Below, piece after piece: positions 10,141 through 19,711 of a DNA stretch of 35,717 nucleotides. A model generated the notes under the pieces. The model saw nothing but the letters and a program-made list of their open reading frames with translations. It was not told the DNA's origin and did not search any database. Source of the DNA: Propionibacteriaceae bacterium (GTDB taxonomy: Bacteria > Actinomycetota > Actinomycetes > Propionibacteriales > Propionibacteriaceae). Location of the stretch: assembly GCA_031254155.1 (NCBI GenBank), contig JAIRVA010000277.1:1-35717 (forward strand), written 5' to 3'. Numbering within the stretch: position 1 is the stretch's first letter; each line of letters opens with the position of its first letter. The position numbers were made by a program, and so were the translations under genes.

Positions 10141-10174
10141 ACCGAATATTACCGATTATGACCGATTGACGCAA
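10141..10174 (-). promoter_or_regulatory. Candidate leaderless promoter with three tandem 10-bp operator-like repeats upstream of the deoR-type gene
   Basis: Plus strand ACCGAATATT / ACCGATTATG / ACCGATTGAC at exact 10-nt period (10141-10170). Minus strand TTGCGT (10169-10174), 17 nt, TAATAT (10146-10151), then 6 nt to the ATG. Confidence 0.6.
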
Positions 10175-10269
10175 GGGGGCATCAGAACGAGGGGTACGGC
10201 AGGCAAAAACGATCGAGCATCGATGAGCAGAAGCGCATCACAAAGACGATGACGGAGGTGCTCGTACAA

Positions 10270-10515
10270 TCACCGGTTCTCGGGCATGGAGTCCCAGATC
10301 TCCTTGCATTCCGGACACACCGGGTACTTCTCCGGGTTTCGGGAGGGTACCCAGATCTTGCCGCACAACGCGACAACCGGCGTACCCATCACCATGGCCT
10401 CGGTCAGTTTCTCCCGCGACACGTAGTGGGACAGCCGTTCGTGCCCCTGGTCGTCCTCAAGGATTTCCTCGCGGTCGAGGACGGTTTGCGAGCCGGGGGC
10501 GAACATGGTTGACAT
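10270..10515 (-). CDS. DUF3039-family small protein
   Basis: 81 aa; LSHYVSREKLTEAMVMGTPVVALCGKIWVPSRNPEKYPVCPECKEIWD. Confidence 0.85.
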   Translation of the reverse strand: MSTMFAPGSQTVLDREEILEDDQGHERLSHYVSREKLTEAMVMGTPVVALCGKIWVPSRNPEKYPVCPECKEIWDSMPENR

Positions 10516-10711
10516 ACCACTAGCGTACCGGTTCCTGGTCAGCGTACCGGTTCACGTTTGACGGGCCAACGGCGACGGAGACCTAGCCTCCGGACGTGAT
10601 CGGTCGTGGGCGGTCGGCCACAGTGGCCGTGGTGGTCGCGGACGCCGCCCGGCGCGATACCATCCTCGCCAGCCGGTGATGCATTAGGATGAACGGGAGG
10701 AAAGGACAACG

Positions 10712-11281
10712 ATGAGACTCAACCGGGTGATCGCGGGCTTGGTGGCGGCGGTGGCTGTTGCGGCGATGGCGGGCTGCTCGCCGAATGGGAGTGTGGCCGC
10801 GACGTACGATGGCCAGGTCCTGACCGAGCAAAGACTGACGGAACTAACTAGTGTCCTTGACGAGACCAAGGCCGACAGCCAGATCGCGGACACGCGGTCG
10901 TTCGTCCTGGTGAACGAGATCGGGGGCACTGTCATCACGGCGGCGTTCAAGTCCCTGGGTGTCACGGTCACCGACGACGACCGGACGCAGTGGTGGAACG
11001 GGAACATGTCGCCGGGGACGGCGGTGTACGCCATGTGGTCCGACCCCCGGATCCACTCGGTAATGGCGGGGTACATCGACCGGCAGCTGGTCTCCACGCT
11101 GGCCCAGTCGGGTGCGTTCGACTCCAACACCTTCATGGCCGGCCTGGCGACCGTCACGGTCAAGCTGAACCCGCGGTACGGGACGTGGGAGCCGGATTAT
11201 CTGGCCCCGTCGACGGCGGTGACGGCCGGGAGCGCCGGTGGCCCGTTGGCCATGCCAATGACATTCACCGTTCCCCAGTGA
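10712..11281 (+). CDS. Putative lipoprotein (SurA-N-like)
   Basis: MRLNRVIAGLVAAVAVAAMAGCSPNG lipobox; immediately upstream of mazG. Confidence 0.75.
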   Translation: MRLNRVIAGLVAAVAVAAMAGCSPNGSVAATYDGQVLTEQRLTELTSVLDETKADSQIADTRSFVLVNEIGGTVITAAFKSLGVTVTDDDRTQWWNGNMSPGTAVYAMWSDPRIHSVMAGYIDRQLVSTLAQSGAFDSNTFMAGLATVTVKLNPRYGTWEPDYLAPSTAVTAGSAGGPLAMPMTFTVPQ

Positions 11282-11943
11282 CCGCCCGTCCAGTGAGCCC
11301 GGCTGGCGGCGCGAGTACGGGTGCCGACGCGGCGACCGCCCAGTTGGCGCGGCTCGCCGAGGTGATGCGCACGTTGCGCTCCGGTTGCCCGTGGGACGCG
11401 CAGCAGACGCACGAATCGCTCATGACGTACCTCGTCGAAGAGACCGCCGAGGTCGTGGAGGCGGTCGAGAACGGCTCGGACGAGCAGATGGTCGAGGAAC
11501 TGGGCGACCTGCTGCTGCAGGTGTTTTTCCACGCCGAGATCGGTACCGAGCGGGGCGCGTTCACGCTGGCGGAGATCGCCCGGCACGTCGCGGACAAGCT
11601 CATCGCGCGCCACCCGTACGTTTACTCGGGTGAGGCCGTGCCCGACGACGTTTGGGGGTCGTGGGAGCGGCGTAAGCGGGCTGAGAAGGCCCGACGTTCG
11701 GCGGTCGACGGGATTCCGGACCCGCTGTCCGCCCTCGCGCGGGCCAACAAGGCTGTGGCGCGGATCCGGTCGCACAAGGTGGCGGTGGCGCTGGCGGATG
11801 ACCCCATCGCCGAGGCCGAGGTGGGCCCGGCGATCCTCGCGGTCGTGGCGCGGGCCCAGGCCCACCACATCGACCCCGACCAGGCGCTGCGGCAGGCGGT
11901 GCGGGAGTTGGAGGACGCCGCCCGGGCGGCGGAGGCCCGGTAG
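11278..11943 (+). CDS. mazG: MazG-family nucleoside triphosphate pyrophosphohydrolase
   Basis: LAEVMRTLRSGCPWDAQQTHESLMTYLVEETAEVVEAVEN...EELGDLLLQVFFHAEI; GTG start at 11278 overlaps the lipoprotein stop (GTGA). The track ORF starting at 10990 is over-extended. Confidence 0.92.
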   Translation: MTARPVSPAGGASTGADAATAQLARLAEVMRTLRSGCPWDAQQTHESLMTYLVEETAEVVEAVENGSDEQMVEELGDLLLQVFFHAEIGTERGAFTLAEIARHVADKLIARHPYVYSGEAVPDDVWGSWERRKRAEKARRSAVDGIPDPLSALARANKAVARIRSHKVAVALADDPIAEAEVGPAILAVVARAQAHHIDPDQALRQAVRELEDAARAAEAR

Positions 11944-12005
11944 TTCACGTCGCGGCGGGCCGTACCCGGGTTCGTCCGCTTGGGGCGCTCGACTAGACTG
12001 TACGC

Positions 12006-13553
<1,548 letters not shown>

Positions 13554-13608
13554 CCGCGAGATGTGCTGGAGACCGACTGGCCTCGTGAACAGTGCATTTG
13601 GTGTGGAG

Positions 13609-14772
13609 TTATGCGACGGATCGTTGCCGCCAGGCTGATAACGAGACTACCTGACCACGCCCGGTCGATGCCGGGAGGCTGTCAATCCAGTCGTCAAGTA
13701 AAGACTCCATTATGCCGACTTGTTGGGCCACTTGCTCATTGCTCGTACCCGGAAACACCCGACGGTAGCTCTGCTGGAAAAGGAGCGTCTTCTCTGGAGG
13801 TACGGCAACTGGCTCGTTCCTGCTCCAGCCTTGAGAAGATCGTTGGATGTGAAGACTCCGGGCGCGGTCCCTTGAGATCAGGCCTAGGCGTTCAGCTCGT
13901 GCAATGAGCGCTGCCACAGACATCCCATACTTCGCCTTCAGCGTCAGGTACCCGTGCAGCGTGAGGCTCTCAGACACATTTCTTCTCATCACCGAGTCAG
14001 GGACGAGCAAAGCACTGGCAAAGCTGTTGGCGACTAGTTCTTCGTGCGATCTCGTTCCACGAATCGGCCGCGTCAGCCGTCTGTCGTAAATGAGATGCCC
14101 CAGTTCGTGTGCGAGCGAGTAGCGTGCCCGGTCACCCGAACACTTAGCGACTAGGGCGACCAAGGGCCTTCCATCCGCAAGCTGTGGACAACTGATCGAC
14201 ACATGGCTGGTCTCAGTTTGAACTTTCATTTGCTGGCTCGCCTCAACGTCATCGAGGTCATCATTCACGTATGCATGCTCGAGTGGGCTGATAACACCAA
14301 CGCCCAGCCGCTCGAGTAAGCGAGTCATGTTGAGCACGGGATCGTCTGCGCCCAACCCAGCGGTGGCTCGCACTTCATCGGCCAATGTCGACGCGTCGTG
14401 CTCGAAGTCCCCGGGATGGGGCAGTGTGGCCGTCTTGAAGCCGGACTCTGTGGAGGTTGTTTTGAAGAGGCGCGCGGCTTCCCGATACTTCTTTGTGACG
14501 CGCTTTTCATCCTTGACAGATGCTGAAGCCTTCTTTCGAAAAGTGACCGGCCCAATCAGTTCGCTCGGAACGAGGAAGAAGGTGTACGGGACGGCAAAGG
14601 CGTCCGAAAGGTTCGAAACCATAGACTCGGTGAGCGGACGCTCACCGCGCTCAACGAGTGAGACCGACGCCTGGTTTACGCAGAGACGCTCAGCGACTGC
14701 GCTCTGCGACAGCCCCAGAATGTCTCTCAGATCAACCAAGCGTTCTCCGTTGAGTACCTGACTAGTCATCAC
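13609..14772 (-). CDS. XRE-family HTH plus ImmA/IrrE-type Zn-metallopeptidase (COG2856-like)
   Basis: HTH: LRDILGLSQSAVAERLCVNQASVSLVERGERPLTESM; HExxH: RYSLAHELGHLIYDRRL; SHEELVANSFASALLVPD. Confidence 0.9.
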   Translation of the reverse strand: MMTSQVLNGERLVDLRDILGLSQSAVAERLCVNQASVSLVERGERPLTESMVSNLSDAFAVPYTFFLVPSELIGPVTFRKKASASVKDEKRVTKKYREAARLFKTTSTESGFKTATLPHPGDFEHDASTLADEVRATAGLGADDPVLNMTRLLERLGVGVISPLEHAYVNDDLDDVEASQQMKVQTETSHVSISCPQLADGRPLVALVAKCSGDRARYSLAHELGHLIYDRRLTRPIRGTRSHEELVANSFASALLVPDSVMRRNVSESLTLHGYLTLKAKYGMSVAALIARAERLGLISRDRARSLHIQRSSQGWSRNEPVAVPPEKTLLFQQSYRRVFPGTSNEQVAQQVGIMESLLDDWIDSLPASTGRGQVVSLSAWRQRSVA

Positions 14773-15428
14773 ACGACTAGCTCTTCCGCCTGGCCAGGCT
14801 CATCGACGTCAACAAAGAAGTCCTCGGAATCGTCGCTGCCCGGGAACTGCAGCGACTCCCAGAGCCCACCCGAGGCATCAAGCGGTACGCTGAGGTCGAT
14901 AGGCACATTTGAACCATAACTGCCCGGCGTAAGTGTATGCACGACCCGCAGCGTGAAGCCCTGATCGATGTCCATCGCGTCGACAAGGTCCCAAAGTAGA
15001 AGGAGATTCGTCCAACCGTCGGTTGGGAGTAGACGAGGCATTCCGGGGAGAACCGGCTGAAGCGGCTCATTGCGCCAGTATTCGCGCCTGGTGCGGTTGT
15101 AACCGGGTGGCGGAACTCCTCCCGGATACGTTCGGCGGCGCTCTTTGAGTACCTTGAGCAGAAGACCGCTGTCCGCTTGCACCAGATGTAGCTGTCCGCT
15201 GAGTGCCGGGTTGCCGCCGAGGCCCCACCCCGGAAGCGACCGTTCCGACAACCGGATTCGAAGCGATAGGCGCATCACGTGGGACCGGATGTACACCGCT
15301 CCGGTTGGTTTGATGAGTGGGCCAACGGTCCTGTCGGCTTCTTCTAGCGCTGCGGCGACATCGCCGTACAGAACTGCGCTGATCGGCGCGAGTTGATCTA
15401 GGACTTGCGCCGGATCATAAACTTCCAT
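14769..15428 (-). CDS. Hypothetical protein (219 aa), translationally coupled to the HTH-ImmA gene
   Basis: Complete ORF with AGGAGG RBS; stop overlaps the downstream start (ATGA, 14769-14772); no family recognised. Confidence 0.75.
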   Translation of the reverse strand: MEVYDPAQVLDQLAPISAVLYGDVAAALEEADRTVGPLIKPTGAVYIRSHVMRLSLRIRLSERSLPGWGLGGNPALSGQLHLVQADSGLLLKVLKERRRTYPGGVPPPGYNRTRREYWRNEPLQPVLPGMPRLLPTDGWTNLLLLWDLVDAMDIDQGFTLRVVHTLTPGSYGSNVPIDLSVPLDASGGLWESLQFPGSDDSEDFFVDVDEPGQAEELVV

Positions 15429-15663
15429 TCAAACCCTCCTCTTGTCGTCAGTCCGCGGGAATCCACTAGCTCCGCGCGTCGTCGTCGCGCTGCTGGGCGC
15501 CTCCCGTGTTGGCTAGCACGGAGACCTTCACCTCGGACCAGTAGTCATAATTTAACATGGAATGTAATAGCCGGGCGGGATGCTGCGTGCCGTTTCGATA
15601 GTCTGCAAAAGGTGGGTTGGAATCGCTGCAAAAAGGCAGTTGTAGTCGCTGCCGAGTTGGCCG

Positions 15664-15783
15664 CTGGTCGTCCGTGATCTCAGGGTGTACGCCGAGGCAA
15701 CCGGTGCCACGATCCATCATTACCGCGACAGCAACGACAAGGACCCGGTCGTCTCCCGTCCTGTTCGCCTAGTCAAGCACTAG
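15664..15783 (+). pseudogene. Fossil of an AAA/DUF4143 ATPase C-terminal domain
   Basis: Frame from 15664 reads LVVRDLRVYAEATGATIHHYRDSNDKDPVVSRPVRLVKH*, resembling the DUF4143 signature (LVVRDLRVYA..xGG.v.HYRD...); no intact start upstream and too short for the track. Confidence 0.65.
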
Positions 15784-15793
15784 ACTTGGGTCC

Positions 15794-16111
15794 ATGACAC
15801 CGACTCAGGCGAGTGCGGCAGCGATGGAACGGGTACGACGACACCGTGACCAACTGGTTGACGTGTTGGAAAAGTACCAGGCCACTGAGCCGATGATCTT
15901 CGGATCGGTCGCGCGGGGTGATGCCACGGCCGAGAGCGACGTGGATGTGATGGTGACCCTGACATCAGATCATGTTAACCCGTGGATGCAGCTGGCCGGA
16001 CTCGCCGAGGAGTTCTCGGTTGTTCTGGGGATGCGCGTCGATGTCGTCGCGCTGCCTCATCTGCGACCGGAGGTGACCCGGCAGGCGTTCAAGGAAGCGG
16101 TCCCGCTGTGA
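15794..16111 (+). CDS. MntA-like minimal nucleotidyltransferase antitoxin
   Basis: FGSVARGDATAESDVDVMVTL (GSxxRGxxxxxSDxD); overlaps a HEPN gene. Confidence 0.88.
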   Translation: MTPTQASAAAMERVRRHRDQLVDVLEKYQATEPMIFGSVARGDATAESDVDVMVTLTSDHVNPWMQLAGLAEEFSVVLGMRVDVVALPHLRPEVTRQAFKEAVPL

Positions 16112-16461
16112 GAGGAAGCCGGGAGCGGATCGAGGACATGGTGGACGCCATAAACCGGGCTGTCGACTACCAACCACATCTGGCTGACAGCGATCCGGCT
16201 TGTCGTATGGCGTACGACGCAATACTACGGAACTTGGCCGTGGTCGGCGAGGCGGCGGCGCGGCTGCCCGAGTCGGTGACGGGGATGATCGACCAACCAT
16301 GGGCTTCGATCCGGGGGCTGAGAAACATCGTCATCCACGAGTACTTTGCTGTGGACTCCCGGATTGTGGCCGACATTGTGAGCAACTACCTCGCGCCTTT
16401 GGCGTCGGCGCTGAATGACTACCTCAGTGTAGTAGACAACGAGACCGGGGACTGTGCGTGA
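16108..16461 (+). CDS. HepT-like HEPN (DUF86) ribonuclease toxin
   Basis: GTG at 16108 (GTGA overlap). RNIVIHEY matches RX4HXY; ILRNLAVVGEAAARLPE DUF86 pattern. Confidence 0.88.
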   Translation: MRGSRERIEDMVDAINRAVDYQPHLADSDPACRMAYDAILRNLAVVGEAAARLPESVTGMIDQPWASIRGLRNIVIHEYFAVDSRIVADIVSNYLAPLASALNDYLSVVDNETGDCA

Positions 16462-16557
16462 AGCCACCTCATCCGAGAAGGGAGTTTCTCGCGTGGTCCT
16501 CGCCGTACCCGGGAGGTAGCTCTTCCCGTGGCGTCGAAAAGCGGGAATAATGGGGTC

Positions 16558-17649
16558 ATGGATCTCACCGAATGGATTCGCCGGTCGCCGAAGATAGCGC
16601 TGCACGACCATCTGGACGGCGGGCTGCGCCCCGCGACCATCATTGACCTCGCTGGGCCGGCCGGGGTGGAGCTGCCCGCCGCGACGCCCGACGCCCTCGG
16701 GCAGTGGTTCTTCGACCAGGCCAACTCGGGCTCGCTCGCGGCGTACCTCACGACTTTTGACCTCACCCTCGCCGTCATGCAGACGTACGACGACCTGCGC
16801 CGCGTCGCGAAGGAATTTGTCCTTGACCAGGCCGCGGACGGTGTCGTGTACGCGGAGGCGCGCTGGGCGCCGGTCCAGCACACCCAGGCGGGACTGACCC
16901 AGGAGGACGCCGTCCGGGCGGTCCGGGACGGGCTGGCCGACGGAATGGCGGCGGCCCGTGCGGCGGGTCACGTCACAATCGCGCGCCAGCTTCTGACCGA
17001 GCTACGGGGTACGGAGCCGACGCCCGAGACCGCCGAACTGGCCATCGCGTACCGGGACGACTCCGTCGTGGGACTCGACTGCGCCGGTCCCGAGGCGGGC
17101 CACCCGGCCACGGCCTTCGCCGAGTCGTGGCGTCTGGCCCACGCCGCGAACATGTTCGTGACCATTCACGCCGGCGAGGAGGGTGGGCTGGACTCGATCG
17201 GGGAGGCGCTGCACGACTGCGGGGCCCACCGGATCGGGCACGGCGTTCGTCTGATCGACGACATCACTGTCGTGGCGGGACGGCCCCGGTTCGGGCGGCT
17301 GGCGGAGCTGGTGGCGGCGCTCCGGATCCCGCTCGAGGTCGCGCCGACCTCCAACCTGCAGACCGGGGTGGCGCCCGATCTGGCCCATCACCCGTTCGAC
17401 ACCCTCTACCGGTCCGGGCTCCGCGTGACGGTCAACTGCGACAACCGCCTGATGTCCCGTACGACGATGACCAGGGAGTTCACGCGGCTCGCCGAGACGT
17501 TCGGGTACGGGCTGGGCGATGTCCGCCGCCTCACCATCAACGCCGCCAAGTCCGTCTTCCTGCCCTGGCAGGAGCGGCGGGCGCTCATCCACGACCTGAT
17601 CATTCCGGGGTACGTCGGCGCGCCGCCCGAGACCGCCCGGGTCAGGTGA
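16558..17649 (+). CDS. add: Adenosine deaminase
   Basis: PKIALHDHLDGGLRPATIIDLA; VGLDCAGPEAGHPATAF; TIHAGEEGG; RIGHGVRLIDD; PLEVAPTSNLQTG; NCDNRLMSRTTMTREF. Confidence 0.94.
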   Translation: MDLTEWIRRSPKIALHDHLDGGLRPATIIDLAGPAGVELPAATPDALGQWFFDQANSGSLAAYLTTFDLTLAVMQTYDDLRRVAKEFVLDQAADGVVYAEARWAPVQHTQAGLTQEDAVRAVRDGLADGMAAARAAGHVTIARQLLTELRGTEPTPETAELAIAYRDDSVVGLDCAGPEAGHPATAFAESWRLAHAANMFVTIHAGEEGGLDSIGEALHDCGAHRIGHGVRLIDDITVVAGRPRFGRLAELVAALRIPLEVAPTSNLQTGVAPDLAHHPFDTLYRSGLRVTVNCDNRLMSRTTMTREFTRLAETFGYGLGDVRRLTINAAKSVFLPWQERRALIHDLIIPGYVGAPPETARVR

Positions 17650-19573
17650 GCCGGGCGCCGGTGGCGAAGTCGAACGTGACGCTCTCGCGGTCGTCGGCGT
17701 TGGCGGTGACGATTCCGCCTTCGACAGTGAGCTGGATCGTTATTGCGTCGGGGTGTTCCCGGGCGTACGCGTCGATACCCTGGTTCAGGAGGTCGTCGAC
17801 CGGATCGGGTCCACCCGCCGCCCGGACCACGTGGTCAACCTTGGTTGTACCAACCAGTGTCTGATCGATCCGCCAGACGTCGCCGTACGGTGACAGGTCA
17901 GCGGGCAAGTTCAGCAGGACGAAAGAGTCGTCCACCAGGCTGGTGAGGAACTTATCCCAGCGGGTGAGGAAGGGATTGCCGGCCGGGAACTGGACCGACA
18001 ACCGTGCGTTGGGCCAGGGCAGGAGTGTGACCAGGTCGTACGTGGCCGGCAGACCAGTGAACGGCGCACTGACGGAGCCCATCTCGCACGAGTCGACCTC
18101 CTCGGAAGCGCAGTCGCCGAGCGCCTGGTTGGTGTCCGGGTTGACGAGGTAGCGGTTGATGAATCCGATGTAGTTCACCCCATCGTAGAACAGGTCGGAG
18201 AGGGCGATCCGGTGACCATCCGTGAGGGCAAACAGGGCGGCGTCTCGCGTGATGACGGTGCCAGCGCCGACGGGCCATATGGTCTTGCGTTCAATGGCGA
18301 ACATATCGGCGATCGTCGTGGCGGACCACTGCGTGAGCGTGGCCATGGTGAAGTCAGCGTTGGCCGTGCCAGTCGTGGTGGAGTGGGTCGGTACCGGGGC
18401 GAGATCGTCCAGCCAAGCCGTCACGGCCGCCTCGGTCGCCGGGTAGCCGGGGATTGTCACCCCCGTGACCGCCGATTCGGTGTTGTGGACGAAACAGTCC
18501 GTGATCAGGGGGTCGACCTCACTCGTGCAGGGGTTCGCCAAGATGGGGGCGCGATGGCCCTGGGGCCCGCCCGTACCGTTGGACTGGGTCGTGTTCTCCG
18601 GCGTCGAACCGGCGTAGCCGTACTCCTCGCGCCTGGGTACGATGTTCCCCGGCGCGAGGGGGACGTAGCCCGTACCCGAGGCGATCTGTTGACCCTCCGA
18701 GCCCAGGAACCAGTCGATGAGCTGGCGGGCGGGGGAGCCGGCCGGTTCGCCCGCGCGGACGACGGCGTAGTAGTAGGTGAGGTACGGGTAGGTTTCGTCG
18801 GAGATGGACTCCGTCGTCGGGGCGACGCCGTCGATGCCGAGGAGTTTGACGTTGTCGTAGGTGTACATCTCCTGGGCGTAGTAGTAGACGGAGTAGCCGA
18901 GGGCGTCGGCCGAGTTGTCGTACAAGGAGACGGCGTCGATCAGCCCCTCCATTCCGCCGGGACGTAGTTCGGTGGGGGCGTCGACGGGGGTGGTGTCGCC
19001 CATGGCGAGGGCGAGGAACAGGGTCTGGGAACCGGAGTTCACGGGACGCTGGTACGCGATGATGTCTGCGTCCGCTCCGCCAACCTGCGCCCAGTTGGTG
19101 AGCTGACCGGTGTAAATGTCCTTGACCTGGGCCTTGGTGAGGGAGTCGACGGGGTTGGCGGTGTTGGCGAGGAAGACGAGGGCATCCTTGACGACGGGGA
19201 TGACTTCGAGGTCGATGCCGGCGTCGGCGGCCAGGGCGAGCTCCTCGGTGCTGGGTGCGGTGACGAAGATGACATCCTTCGTCCCCTCGATCAGGTTGAC
19301 GTACGCGTTGTGGGTCGTGTTGTGGTGGAGCCCGGCGTCGGTGCCACGGAGGAGGCGGAGGGCGGCCGTCGTCAGTGGGATCGTGGCCGTGGAGCCGTCG
19401 ATCCGGTCGACGAACTCAGCGGCGAGCGTCGGCCGGTCGGGTGCGGGGGTGGGCTGGGAGCCCGTGGTCGTGGAGTCCGCGGCCGTGGGCTCGTCGGGGG
19501 TCGGAGTGGTGACGCATCCACCGAGGGTGAGGCCGAGCAGCAGGGGCAGTAGGGCGAGGGTACGAGTGTTCAC
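17642..19573 (-). CDS. PstS-like substrate-binding lipoprotein fused to a C-terminal DUF3298-like domain
   Basis: Lipobox LTLGGC; PBP motifs (LVFLANTANPVDSLTKAQVKDIYTGQLTNWAQVGG); C-terminal DGHRIALSDLFYDGVNYIGFINRYL resembles DUF3298. Confidence 0.75.
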   Translation of the reverse strand: MNTRTLALLPLLLGLTLGGCVTTPTPDEPTAADSTTTGSQPTPAPDRPTLAAEFVDRIDGSTATIPLTTAALRLLRGTDAGLHHNTTHNAYVNLIEGTKDVIFVTAPSTEELALAADAGIDLEVIPVVKDALVFLANTANPVDSLTKAQVKDIYTGQLTNWAQVGGADADIIAYQRPVNSGSQTLFLALAMGDTTPVDAPTELRPGGMEGLIDAVSLYDNSADALGYSVYYYAQEMYTYDNVKLLGIDGVAPTTESISDETYPYLTYYYAVVRAGEPAGSPARQLIDWFLGSEGQQIASGTGYVPLAPGNIVPRREEYGYAGSTPENTTQSNGTGGPQGHRAPILANPCTSEVDPLITDCFVHNTESAVTGVTIPGYPATEAAVTAWLDDLAPVPTHSTTTGTANADFTMATLTQWSATTIADMFAIERKTIWPVGAGTVITRDAALFALTDGHRIALSDLFYDGVNYIGFINRYLVNPDTNQALGDCASEEVDSCEMGSVSAPFTGLPATYDLVTLLPWPNARLSVQFPAGNPFLTRWDKFLTSLVDDSFVLLNLPADLSPYGDVWRIDQTLVGTTKVDHVVRAAGGPDPVDDLLNQGIDAYAREHPDAITIQLTVEGGIVTANADDRESVTFDFATGARLT

Positions 19574-19650
19574 GATGACCTCCGTGGTCTGATGGTTTCA
19601 GAATAGGAGAAATTTGGTCGTTTCGCGAGGGGAAACTCCAAATGCCGCAC

Positions 19651-19698
19651 AAGAGTGTGCGTTTGAGTGTCGTCTACCGTACCCAAAAGCACACTCTT
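19651..19698. repeat. 48-bp imperfect palindrome in the intergenic region
   Basis: AAGAGTGTGC (19651-19660) / GCACACTCTT (19689-19698) perfect 10-bp arms, extended inward by TTTGAGT / ACCCAAA (one wobble). Confidence 0.7.
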
Positions 19699-19711
19699 TG
19701 ACCAGGGAGCC

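Noticed and set aside
13609-16461. Prophage
   Set aside because: ImmA/HTH can be phage-borne, but no structural, integrase, terminase or lysis genes are visible.
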